A stretch of DNA of 64,000 nucleotides from Rhynchopus sp. YZ270_cl-10 (taxonomy: Eukaryota > Euglenozoa > Diplonemea > Diplonemida > Diplonemidae): assembly GCA_964035575.1 (NCBI GenBank), contig OZ037833.1, forward strand, positions 2,108,001 through 2,172,000. The letters are read 5' to 3'. Position numbers and translations under genes: made by a program. The notes beneath the pieces were generated by a model that saw only the letters and a list, made by a program, of their open reading frames with translations, was not told the origin of the DNA and ran no database searches. This document shows positions 9,572 to 18,205 of the stretch, one piece after another (positions within the stretch are counted from its first letter, which is position 1; every line of letters starts with the position of its first letter).

Positions 9572-9787
9572 AGGCTAGGGAAAATATTTTATGTTGACAT
9601 AGGCAAGAAGCAGTCGGTAATACAACTTCGAGAACCTTTGGGGGAAAATATTTCGCAAAAAAATTAAAAAAAAAAAATGAAGTTGTCCTACACATCCCTC
9701 ATTGCAGATGAACAGAGAAGAGAGCACTTTAATGTGCGTGCGCCCAGATCTCAGATCAAAAAAGAGAAAAAAAAAAGAACGTTGATT

Positions 9788-9819
9788 TGAAATACAAAGC
9801 CCTCTCGTGGCTGCGTACC
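9788..9819 (-). repeat. Stem-loop family E, copy 2
   Basis: Matches the core AATACAAAGCCCTCTCGTG exactly; the right arm is GCTGCGTAC instead of the usual CAGTGTAC. Confidence 0.65.
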
Positions 9820-9925
9820 ATTTGTGCGTGACCAGTACACGGGGACCACGCCAGACAGCAGCCGCAGGGTATTGTGTTTGTAGCATCGACGGTCACCTAT
9901 CCGAGGACAAGGGAGAGTTTTTTTT

Positions 9926-9970
9926 TGTTGTATCGACAATCACCTACCGAGGTAGGATCTGTACACAATT
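9926..9970 (-). repeat. Stem-loop family F (family description)
   Basis: Plus strand TTGTATCGACAATCACCTAC, then CGAGGTAGG, then ATCTGTACACAAT and a T-run. The centre CCTACCGAGGTAGG folds on itself, and TTGT pairs with ACAA. Other copies: 9878-9910, 16799-16835, 16901-16968, 17836-17883, 17994-18043, 27290-27342, 27436-27490, 32940-32972, 36326-36370. Their inner arms vary but stay paired (CTGCTAGTGCAG at 36346-36357). All have the same orientation and most end in CTGTACTCAAT or CTGTACACAAT before a T-run. Confidence 0.75.
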
Positions 9971-10071
9971 TTTTTCTTTTCTTTCCCACAGCAAACATAT
10001 GAAGCGAAACTGTACTAATACCAAATGGGTATCAACTGTGTACTGGATCATGTTAGAAAAAGGAATAAGAT

Positions 10072-10107
10072 AAGATGATCCTAAGCCTCGTTGTGCTAAG
10101 TCATCTC
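10072..10107 (-). repeat. Stem-loop family A, copy 2
   Basis: AAGATGATCCTAAGC, loop CTCGTTGTG, CTAAGTCATCTC; the right arm has GTCATC, making this copy more symmetrical than most. Confidence 0.75.
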
Positions 10108-10279
10108 AGAAAAAATTCATCAGTTTTTTTTTTTTTTTGAAAATCATCGCATACACCTAGGTTTAATGAGCAAACAGCTGAAAGGCAAACACCCTGCCGT
10201 GAGAATAAAAAAAGGGAATGAATAGATTCATTGTATTCTTTTTAAACCGAAAGGTGAGAAAAAAAATGCATTGTTTTTT

Positions 10280-10327
10280 GAAAACTTGGTTGTATTAGTG
10301 TAGACACCCGAAGATGAACTCCACTAT
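10280..10327 (-). repeat. Stem-loop family D, copy 2
   Basis: AAAACTTGGTTGTATTAGTG, then GACACCCGAAGATGAAC, then TCCACTATA. It differs from the copy at 45047 mainly in the loop. No intron can be assigned to this copy. Confidence 0.7.
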
Positions 10328-10674
10328 ATGTTTTTTTTTGCAAAACGTGTCACCCCTCTCTTAATCAGCTGATTTTGCTGAGGTTGACAAAATATGTCCA
10401 CATAAACAAATAAACGTTTTAAAGATGATCCTGAGCTCCACATCCTGGGCCTTATAATAATTGATGCAAACGAATTGAAGGGGTTTTGCTTAGGTGCGGT
10501 TATCTTTGCAAATGCGAATTCCTTCCATCAGACGAACTCAACAAGATGCAAAAATAATAAAAGATTACAAAGAAAACGTTGAAAAAAAAAAATGCAAAAC
10601 GCCTCACCGTACATGCGGACGCAGAGCACTGAAGATCAACAAATAACAAGCCTGTAGAGAAAAAAAGGTAGAGT

Positions 10675-10706
10675 TGAAATACAAAGCCCTCTCGTGACAG
10701 TGTACC
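10675..10706 (-). repeat. Stem-loop family E, copy 3
   Basis: Full-length consensus copy, AATACAAAGCCCTCTCGTG then ACAGTGTAC, preceded by GGTAGAGTTG as at 2911. Confidence 0.7.
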
Positions 10707-10963
10707 TTGGTACATGACCGGCTGTACCGGGGGGGTGGACACCCAACCATCGCGCAGTAGCGTACAGTAAACCCGTCCCTTCTTGCCGAAGAGACATGAA
10801 ATGGGGTCACAATTATCTTGAGATGATAATGTGTCACCATTTGGTATTGCAGGTTAAGACACATGGCATACATTTACATCTACTACTAGGAATGAGAGCG
10901 GGGAAAACCCCACTATTCAAGCCATATTAACTTAAAAGAGAAGCAAAAAAAATTAGTTATATA

Positions 10964-11107
10964 CTCCAGGGAGAAATTGAAGCTTTTTTTCCCCGAGGGG
11001 GGTGCAACTCCCAAGGATGTGTATTTCCCGAGCCGAAGGCGAGGGAAATACGAATCCGAGGGAGTTGGCACCCCCCAAGGGGAAAAATCTTCAATTTCTC
11101 CCAGGAG
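10964..11107. repeat. 144-bp foldback palindrome
   Basis: The outer arms CTCCAGGGAGAAATTGAAG and CTTCAATTTCTCCCAGGAG pair, and pairing continues inward through CCCC/GGGG, GGGGGGTGC/GCACCCCCC, AACTCCC/GGGAGTT and GTATTTCCC/GGGAAATAC to a GAGCCGAAGGCGA centre. No coding content. It lies 11 bp from the TIR unit at 11119. Confidence 0.85.
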
Positions 11108-11118
11108 TTTGTAATTTT

Positions 11119-11878
11119 TGGTGTGGCTGACGACCCCAAAATAGCAGAAAATAGCAGAAAATCGCAGAAAATAGCAGAAAATAGCACTTTGGGGGGTTTT
11201 TTTTGGGCTTGGTGGCTGGGTGGTGGTGTGGCTCATGATGGACGCAAACCCGGAAACCCCCTCCCACTCCACAAACGGATCATAAGGTACACAGTACACA
11301 GTACACAGTACACAGTACACAGTACACAGTACACAGTACACAGTACACAGTACACAGTACACAGTACACAGTACACAGTACACAGTACACAGTACACAGT
11401 ACACAGTACACAGTACACAGTACACAGTACACAGTACACAGTACACAGTACACAGTACACAGTACACAGTACACAGTACACAGTACACAGTACACAGTAC
11501 ACAGTACACAGTACACAGTACACAGTACACAGTACACAGTACACAGTACACAGTACACAGTACACAGTACACAGTACACAGTACACAGTACACAGTACAC
11601 AGTACACAGTACACAGTACACAGTACAGCACCTGGTCTATATCGGGACAAAATACATTTTTTTTTTGCTAAAATTGCTCTTATTTTTTACGCTGTTTTGC
11701 TCGAAAAAAACGTTGTCCTGCATCTTTGGTAGGTGTTTTGGGGACTGGCTGGGGTCAGGAGTCCCTCATTTTCCCTCCCTTTAGCAAAAGCCCAAACCAC
11801 GGCCAAAAAATAAAAAAAATCCAGACCCCCAAAATAGCAGAAAATAGCAGAAAATAGCACCCCCCTTCAGCCACACCA
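11119..11878. mobile_element. TIR unit (TGGTGTGGCTGA family) carrying a 7-mer satellite
   Basis: The inverted ends TGGTGTGGCTGA and TCAGCCACACCA enclose 760 bp. Just inside each end is a run of AAAATAGCAG units in the same direction. The centre is the TACACAG array (11287-11627). No convincing target duplication could be read. Two much shorter relatives share the ends: 35474-35526 and 58690-58788. Confidence 0.6.
11287..11627. repeat. Perfect 7-mer tandem array (TACACAG)n, array 1
   Basis: About 48 uninterrupted identical copies of a 7-bp unit. Because 7 is not a multiple of 3 and no register contains a stop, all six frames are open; the resulting heptapeptide translations are artefacts. No base differs along the array, so it is recently expanded or actively homogenised. 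A second array of the same unit and phase is at 21390-21716. Confidence 0.97.
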
Positions 11879-12331
11879 ATTTTATTGCCTCCAAATAGTG
11901 CCGAAAGCCAAAATTTTAGGGGGTTTTGACCCACCGCGTGTGCACATCTGTTGGTGGGTGCTTGGGGTGCCGTACAAAAAGAAATGAAGCCGAAAACTAA
12001 AGCAATTTATAACACGACCCTAGACCTCTCTGTGATTACCAGGAGGGGTGTATACTACCTCTCACCCTTAGGCGCAGTTACAGCTATAAGGGGGAAATTG
12101 TATGTGACCCCCCGAGTAGTCACTATAAAAGAGGGAGGAAAGACACGAATCCTTTTGTATCAACCCTGTTTCCTTAAGTTCGGAAGCTATCGTTTGGATT
12201 TATCATGGTTTGCTTCAAAATAGAAATTCCTCCTGCACGAAAAAAAAATGGGTTGCTGTTGCTGTGTATATGTGCAAAAAAACACCTCGAAGATCTTAGT
12301 TTTGGGTTTGCGTTTTTTTTTGACAAAATAT

Positions 12332-12401
12332 TTCCTCAGATAAGACGATGGGGGGGGTGGGAAAAAACCCCCACCTCTGAGTTAAGATATTATGTATACC
12401 A
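12332..12401. repeat. Palindrome family G, copy 2
   Basis: CTCAGATAAGACGATGGGGG against CCCCCACCTCTGAG, followed by TTAAGATATTATGTATACC, which matches the end of the copies at 9441 and 45169. Confidence 0.6.
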
Positions 12402-12428
12402 GAGAACAAAACAAAGAAAAGTTAGGTA

Positions 12429-12463
12429 AAGATGATCCTGAGCCTGTCGCGTTGAATCACCTT
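12429..12463 (-). repeat. Stem-loop family A, copy 3
   Basis: AAGATGATCCTGAGC, loop, then GAATCACCTT; gene-strand 3' flank is CTAACTTTTCTTTG. Confidence 0.7.
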
Positions 12464-12495
12464 GAATAACAAAAAAGCTTTTTAACAAATATTGT

Positions 12496-12521
12496 AAGAT
12501 GAGTGCACCTCTGCATATCTT
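12496..12521 (-). repeat. Stem-loop family B, copy 1
   Basis: AAGATGAGTGCA, CTC loop, TGCATATCTTT. Confidence 0.6.
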
Positions 12522-12718
12522 TACCAATAAAAAGAGAGGGGTGGAGAGACATTTAATCCACGAAGCAGACAAAAAAAACAACAAAAAACTGTGTGTCGCA
12601 GTGTTGTTGTAGTATACTGCTTTCATCATCATTTATTCTTTTTTCTTTCCTATTCATGTCAGAATTTTTTTTTTCGTCCTTTTTTGTCCCGATGGATCTT
12701 TTCTCTTCCGTCCCTCTC

Positions 12719-15355
12719 TTACTGCAATACACCCATATGCAGATGTGTTCTCAGATGCGATCCTGTTTCAATCAGATGCGCGACAATCTGCAAGACAGCG
12801 TCCACCTCCCTACCGGAGGTGCGTTCCTTTATTGTCGCAAAGTCTTTTGCAAAGAAGGCGTGGGTATACTCTTCACTCCACTCCCAGGCGGGGGGGTCCT
12901 TTCTAAGCGACGGGGTAGGGGACCTGGCCAGAGGGCTGGATGGCGCCATATCCTCAGAAGCGTCACCATGCGTATTCGTTGACTCCGGACAGAACAATGT
13001 TAAGGGATGGGCGTGACTCAACGTCATTGCCGCGCCGTCAGGGGCGACCGGGTTTTTCATTACTTCATATATCGTGAATTTTGGTCCATCTCTCGCACGC
13101 CATTCATCTATAGGACGGAGGTTTTCAACAAAGGTCCGATTATGTCCTTTCATTCTGGTCATTAACGCAGCGACACCAAGCTCAATCGCAGTTTCGGAGA
13201 GAAGAGAGCTCATCCCCAGAGGCTGCCCCATGGCTTGGATGTATTTCATATCGGAGGCCCCGATGCAGCCGTACATAACATTGCCTTGGCAGAGACCTAC
13301 GTGGGGTGTGAGGAGGTCGACCTTGCGAAGCTTTGCGGAAAGGAGGGTAGGGAAGCGGAGGAGGGAGGTGAGCTTTGAGGCGTGGCCGTTCCACCAGACG
13401 GAGACAGAGCCTCCGAGGACAGAGAGGGTGTGTCCCCCGGTTGCGCGGAGGGAGGCGAGGAGGCAGGACAGCGCTTCGTTCATGTTCTCGCCCAAGGAGG
13501 CGGCTCGGTCAGAGAGAATGTCTTCTACGCAAACGAAGCGTACTCTCCCCACAACGACGTCAGAGAATTTGCGCAGCGGGTCTTGCTTTGGCGTAGTGTA
13601 TGCAGAGCCAGCGGCCGCCACGGAAACCGCAGCAGAGAAAGTGAGGTTGCTTTTCTTTTCTTCCTGCGGCCCAGCGGTCCAGCTTCCGCAAGACACCTCG
13701 CTCCGGATGTGTGATGTGTTAAGTGGTGGCGGCTTCTTAGCCAATCTCCTCCCCCGCTCTTCAATACTACCTTCAATTTCGAGTTGCCGTGACATCAACG
13801 CTTCGTTTAAGATGATAGTATCTGCCGCTTTATCATCAGTGATGATGACCAAATCCTTCATACGGTGCTGTAACTGCCCGACCACCTCTGAAGCAACGGT
13901 AACCGCACCGGGTATACCACTTGCCTCCATTCTTGCTGCACGAACAACGGTTTTCCCTGAATAGTCAAGCTGGTCTGTGATAAGATGACTGTCCTGCTGT
14001 ACCTGGCCGTACGCAACACCAATACGTGGGCGAAGTCCGTTGAACAAAACTGTTCCAGTAGAATCCACCAGACGTGCGCAGAATCGGCTTTCCCGTAAAC
14101 GAGACGGCCAAGAAATGCGGTTCAACTCTTCCAAACACTCCAATCCAAATTGTACTGCCGAGCACGCATCGTCAAAAACAATCATAAAAGCATCACCCAA
14201 GGTTTTCACCTCTACCCCATCATGCGCTTCGACAGCCAGCCGTATGACGTCGGTGTACATCGGAATGCTTTCCGTCATTTCTTCTGCAAAATCCTTCCAA
14301 AGATTCGTTATCCCCCAAATATCAACAAAAACCACTGCCAAATAGGTTCCTGGGGGCGGCGTGAGAACATCCTCCGGATCGTGCGAGGTTTCGCTCCGTT
14401 GTGAGGCAATAAATTCACTTTCCCCCCACGAAAGCATTCTTTGTGGAACCCTTAACGATCTATGTGACCCATTCGACCTCGCACCCGGTGACTTCACCCC
14501 CGGGGACATCGGAGACTGAAAAGAAGATACCCTGTACAGCAAGGCTTCTGGAAGATAGCGTTTGTACTCCCCCAGATGATTTGCTACCCCAAATATGCAG
14601 GTTTTGATGTTATTAAACTCTGTGATACTACAGAGCACTCCCCAACCTGCTTCAAGGGTTTCAGTGCTCAATCCTTCAAGATTGCTTAGTCCACGTAGCC
14701 CTTCTGCTATTCCTTCGAACCTCTCCCGAACCACTAATTTGCAGTACACAAACACCCCACAAAACCCTAACCATGAGAGCAACAGTAATAAGAGTAAAGG
14801 AACCCCACTGCTTTCAGAGCTGCTTGCCAAAGGGGTTAGTGTTGTGCTGCCGGATCCTTCTAAAAGGGATTGCAGAATGATGAGAGCTTGCTCGGTTTTA
14901 TCTTGCTCTTCATTAATCCTTTGTACAGCGTAGACCTCGGCTATCACCCAGACTAATACACCAATAACTGTTGTATGGAGGTACAGAACCGAGGAAACCA
15001 AATATGCAAGAGAAACGGTAGGGGGTTGGAGGGGAAGCTGGGTAGGGGGGTTGTTCGCGTGGGTTGGGGTGGTGGTGCTTCTCCCTCTGGGGCCTGCCAT
15101 GTACCGTAACCTGGTTGAATGGAGTGTCGCTTCATAATCTTCTTCGTGTAGTGATCTGCGTATTGCAAATGAAATCAACCTTCCCGCAATCCCTACAACG
15201 CTTCCCGCTAACAAACACAGCACCACCACTGCCACAACAGAAAGCGATGAAAATGGGGAGCTCAAAGAAGAAGAGGAAGAAGATGCAAGTTCGTCCTTCA
15301 CCCACCCCAACACGGTGGTATCATCGAAGAAGCCCCCAGAGGAGTTGTACGACAT
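12719..15355 (-). CDS. Class III nucleotidyl cyclase with three membrane segments and a degenerate second domain
   Basis: 878 residues from the ATG at 15355 (MSYNSSGGFF). The frame stays open further upstream, but that extension is low-complexity and lies beyond a strong acceptor. Membrane segments lie near residues 38-65, 113-144 and 185-209. The first cyclase domain (about 337-500) has both metal-binding aspartates, in VFVDIWGIT (Asp345) and KTLGDAFMIVF (Asp388), the purine-selecting Lys384 and DYSGKTVVRAARM. In the last motif the usual catalytic Asn (TVN) is Val, while the Arg is kept. A second, weaker domain (about 600-820, HVGLCQGNVMYGCIGASDMK) lacks the metal aspartates. The layout suggests a membrane cyclase that makes cAMP, or that needs a partner to be active. 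Confidence 0.85.
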   Translation of the reverse strand: MSYNSSGGFFDDTTVLGWVKDELASSSSSSLSSPFSSLSVVAVVVLCLLAGSVVGIAGRLISFAIRRSLHEEDYEATLHSTRLRYMAGPRGRSTTTPTHANNPPTQLPLQPPTVSLAYLVSSVLYLHTTVIGVLVWVIAEVYAVQRINEEQDKTEQALIILQSLLEGSGSTTLTPLASSSESSGVPLLLLLLLSWLGFCGVFVYCKLVVRERFEGIAEGLRGLSNLEGLSTETLEAGWGVLCSITEFNNIKTCIFGVANHLGEYKRYLPEALLYRVSSFQSPMSPGVKSPGARSNGSHRSLRVPQRMLSWGESEFIASQRSETSHDPEDVLTPPPGTYLAVVFVDIWGITNLWKDFAEEMTESIPMYTDVIRLAVEAHDGVEVKTLGDAFMIVFDDACSAVQFGLECLEELNRISWPSRLRESRFCARLVDSTGTVLFNGLRPRIGVAYGQVQQDSHLITDQLDYSGKTVVRAARMEASGIPGAVTVASEVVGQLQHRMKDLVIITDDKAADTIILNEALMSRQLEIEGSIEERGRRLAKKPPPLNTSHIRSEVSCGSWTAGPQEEKKSNLTFSAAVSVAAAGSAYTTPKQDPLRKFSDVVVGRVRFVCVEDILSDRAASLGENMNEALSCLLASLRATGGHTLSVLGGSVSVWWNGHASKLTSLLRFPTLLSAKLRKVDLLTPHVGLCQGNVMYGCIGASDMKYIQAMGQPLGMSSLLSETAIELGVAALMTRMKGHNRTFVENLRPIDEWRARDGPKFTIYEVMKNPVAPDGAAMTLSHAHPLTLFCPESTNTHGDASEDMAPSSPLARSPTPSLRKDPPAWEWSEEYTHAFFAKDFATIKERTSGREVDAVLQIVAHLIETGSHLRTHLHMGVLQ

Positions 15356-15393
15356 ATTTATTTGGTGTATTATTTTGGTGTCCCCACCACTTC

Positions 15394-15396
15394 CTG
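15394..15396 (-). other. Splice acceptor upstream of the cyclase
   Basis: A long CT repeat (about 15425-15445) and AATCTCTTTCAG on the gene strand leave a 38-nt leader. This supports the ATG at 15355 over the upstream in-frame ATG at 15538. Confidence 0.65.
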
Positions 15397-15907
15397 AAAG
15401 AGATTGTGGGTGGGAGGGAAGGGGAGAGAGAGAGAGAGAGGAGGAAGGGGGGGAAAAAATGATATTTTTTTTTTTTTTGAAACTCAACGTTCCCCCTACG
15501 ACAAATCGTCCATTGCTTGAGGGGGACTTTCTTCTCATGTTTTTTTTTTTTTTTTTTTTTTAAAGTGGCAAGACACTCCCAAAAAGGAGAGAAACGGCAC
15601 CACAGATATCACGGATATCTGGCTGTCCTTCGTGGAGCTACCACAGCACTAAGAAGTGCCCAAAGTAAATAAAAAAAAATGGCACACCCATTTTTCAGGA
15701 AGCGGGGGGGGAATAGCTTCCGAGGGGGGGGAGAAGGGAAACAAAAAAAAAAAAAGTTTCGCCTGAGCAGAACAAAAAAAAAGGGGGGGGGGAAACGGTG
15801 ATTGCAGAAAATGGGGCGAAATGGAGAAGGTGGGTTTTGTTGTCTGATAGACCTCTCGTTCCGCCTACAGATGCGGCAAGAGATTTGAAACAAAAAAGAA
15901 AACTTGT

Positions 15908-15935
15908 AAGATGAATGTGCTTCTCGGTGCACACA
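15908..15935 (-). repeat. Stem-loop family B, copy 2
   Basis: AAGATGAATGTGC, loop TTCTCG, GTGCACAC. Confidence 0.5.
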
Positions 15936-16002
15936 CACACAAAAAAAGTATTTCAGGTGTGTTGCACGATCCCATTTAATAAAAAAGAAGCTTTTTTTTT
16001 AG

Positions 16003-16039
16003 AAGATGGACCCCAAGCCTCTCGTACACTAGTCATCTT
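16003..16039 (-). repeat. Stem-loop family A, copy 4
   Basis: AAGATGGACCCCAAGCCTC, then ACTAGTCATCTT. Confidence 0.7.
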
Positions 16040-16427
16040 GATCACAATCGAAAAATAGAAGAAAAAAAAGAAAATCTGCCCCTTTTGAGGAAGGTAAAGG
16101 ACGCACTATTTTGTTGCTGTTTTTTTTGCATAGAAAATCCCATTCTTTTTTTTTTCCCCCACCCCGTACAGCGAGGAGGGAAAAAACGACAGTGGTTTAA
16201 AAAAAAAAAAATGGGGATGTAATAAGTCCAAATAGAGTGCTGTCGAGGGGGGGAAGAAAACGCAAAACAAAAAAGAGAAAAAAAAATCGTAAGATAAACT
16301 TACGTAAATAATAACTTTTTGAGCGATACCATGTGCTTTCACGCACATGCATCTATAAAAAAAATAGAGAGATCTGAGTTGCGCATACATCTGTGCACAT
16401 CTCCACCTCCAAAAAAGAAAAGTTGAT

Positions 16428-16461
16428 AAGATGAACCTAAGCCTTTCGGACATAGTCACTT
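16428..16461 (-). repeat. Stem-loop family A, copy 5
   Basis: AAGATGAACCTAAGCC, loop, CATAGTCACTT; gene-strand 3' flank ATCAACTTTTCTTTT. Confidence 0.75.
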
Positions 16462-17251
16462 AAACACAAAGAACGAAGAAGCATCTGATAAAACAGGCGC
16501 AATTGTAAGCCTAAACCAAAAGAAAAAAAGGGGGGTGGCAAAAAAAGGGGGTGAGAGAAAAAGAAAAAAAACGCGTTGTTCTCACCCACTAAAATGGAAA
16601 GACGAGGGGTTGCGGGAGGAATATTGGAGGGAAGATGTACTGGCCTCAAGGGGCGCAGACATCTTGGGATTTTTTCCTTTTAATTCCCCCTTCATTTTTT
16701 TTTTTTTTTTGTGGAAAGAGGGGAGGGGGACAATCACTCAAAATTTGAAGCTTTGGGGGGTATTTTCAACTTCGTATCCAAGCACCTCTTTTTTTGGTGT
16801 TGCCATTGTGTCGACAATCATCTGTATCTGCACGCATTGCCACCCGGCAATAGTACTGAAATGACATGACGTTTTTTTTTTTTTTTTTTTGTGTGTGTTG
16901 TGTTGTGTCGACAATCGCCTAAAGCACCCTCCTTGGTTGGGTAAGTTAGGGTCTGTACTCAATGTTGGATTTTTTTTTTTGGATAAATTGCTGGAAAAGC
17001 GTAGGTGGCACTGGCCAGCTCTACGTTCCCTTTGTGTTCAACTGAACCCGAGGGGAGGGGGAGGGAACCCAGCTCCTTAGGAAGAATGAAGGAGGAAGGG
17101 GAGGGATCAAACTTGGCGCCATGTAACCACTGCGAATGGTTCACGTTGTCCGTTTCCTGTAAGAAAGAAAGACTTCAACGCAATGGAAAATAAGGGGTCT
17201 CACCACCACACCACCCACTCCACCTACGCCATATATTGAAAAAGGTACTCA

Positions 17252-17283
17252 AAGATGATCCCAAGCCTGTGCTTACTCACCTT
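17252..17283 (-). repeat. Stem-loop family A, copy 6
   Basis: AAGATGATCCCAAGCC, then GTGCTTACTCACCTT. Confidence 0.75.
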
Positions 17284-18141
17284 AGCAATTACCCCAATAC
17301 ATAGTGAAGTCAAAGGTGCAAGTGTCGTCACCAAAAAAAAAAAAATGCACCGGAAACTAACGGTTATCAAGAAAGAGAGAGAAAAGAAAAGTCGAGATGA
17401 ACCTCAGCTAACAGTGCTTAGTCACCTAAAAGAAAAGAGAGAGAGAAAGAGGGAGAAAGAAATAAAAGCAACTTGATTCATGCATCCAGCACGACAAAAT
17501 ATGACAAAAAAAAAAAAACAAAAACCCTTAGTGATAATAGGCGCGAATGAAGAGAAAAAATATGAATGAAAGAATGTATGACGTTCACAGGTACATACAT
17601 CTTCAGAAAAAAAATATCAGGAAAACTGTCTATAAGATAAAGCTAAACGTCGCTCAGCTATCTCGAATAAACGGAAACAAAAAAGAATGTGTCTCATTTG
17701 TGACAAAGGCATCTGGTTTTCCCCCCGCAGTTTGTTATCACACAGCCTTTGAAATATGGACGTGGACCTTGCGGTCAAACATCGTTCAAAGTGTAGGATA
17801 ACGTGATGCTTATTTACTTTTGGAGGGGGCTTGTTTTTGCTGTGTAGACATCCGACATACCTAGGAGGGTCTGTACCCTTTTATCTATTTTTTTTTTTTT
17901 GGATCGTTTTGTTTTCTGATAATTTGCTGCAATACAGCTTTCATTCTGACAGTCTTTTTTCGCTGTTTTTGTTTTTGATTTTTGTCTTTTTTTTTGTTGT
18001 TGCATCGACTGTCGCTAACCGAGGGGGTCTGTACTCGATGTCGCAGTATGTACAGACAGCACACCTCAGCCTGAGTATGACAGTGATGACATTAGGGGAA
18101 CTCTGGACTGACACCTTTTTTTTTTTTTTGCTTTTGTTTTG

Positions 18142-18205
18142 GATAAATTGTTGGAGTGGAGCGTAGTTGCCTCGGTTGTGTTGCCACAGTTGTGCAATCT
18201 CCACT
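18142..18205 (-). repeat. Stem-loop family C, copy 1 (family description)
   Basis: Plus strand GATAAATTGTTGGAGTAGTG, then TAGTTGCCTCGGTTGTGTTG, then CCACAGTTGTGCAATCTCC and ACT. In gene-strand RNA AGUG pairs with CACU, UUGC with GCAA, and the tip is GUG-GCAA-CAC, a GNRA tetraloop that is invariant in all five copies. Others: 26235-26297, 41869-41930, 50922-50973 and 54249-54308. All have the same orientation. The outer AGUGGAG...CUACACU frame is shared with family D, so the two may be related. This copy has GGAGCG in place of AGTGT on one arm. Confidence 0.8.

Larger units (their letters stand above)
7480..12718. other. 5.2-kb gene-free stretch with transposon and stem-loop content
   Basis: It contains a hAT-type miniature element (7811-8359), a 144-bp palindrome (10964-11107), a TIR unit with the first 7-mer array (11119-11878), and stem-loops of families A, B, D, E, F, G and H. 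The stretches 8368-8979, 9016-9440 and 11879-12330 show nothing beyond A/T and G runs and unsupported short frames. Confidence 0.6.

Noticed and set aside
11123-11671. Long open frames of heptapeptide repeats over the 7-mer array (also 21257-21916)
   Set aside because: A 7-bp repeat lacking stops in any register opens all six frames; there is no start context or codon bias.
11951-12223. Plus-strand 90-residue frame beginning MVGAWGAVQKEMKP
   Set aside because: It is the only sizeable frame on the plus strand outside repeats, but it has no recognisable domain, no acceptor, and lies against the strand of every supported gene.
15356-15538. Upstream in-frame extension of the cyclase from an ATG at 15538
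   Set aside because: The extra 61 residues are low-complexity translation of a pyrimidine tract and A-run, and an acceptor at 15394 separates them from the chosen start.
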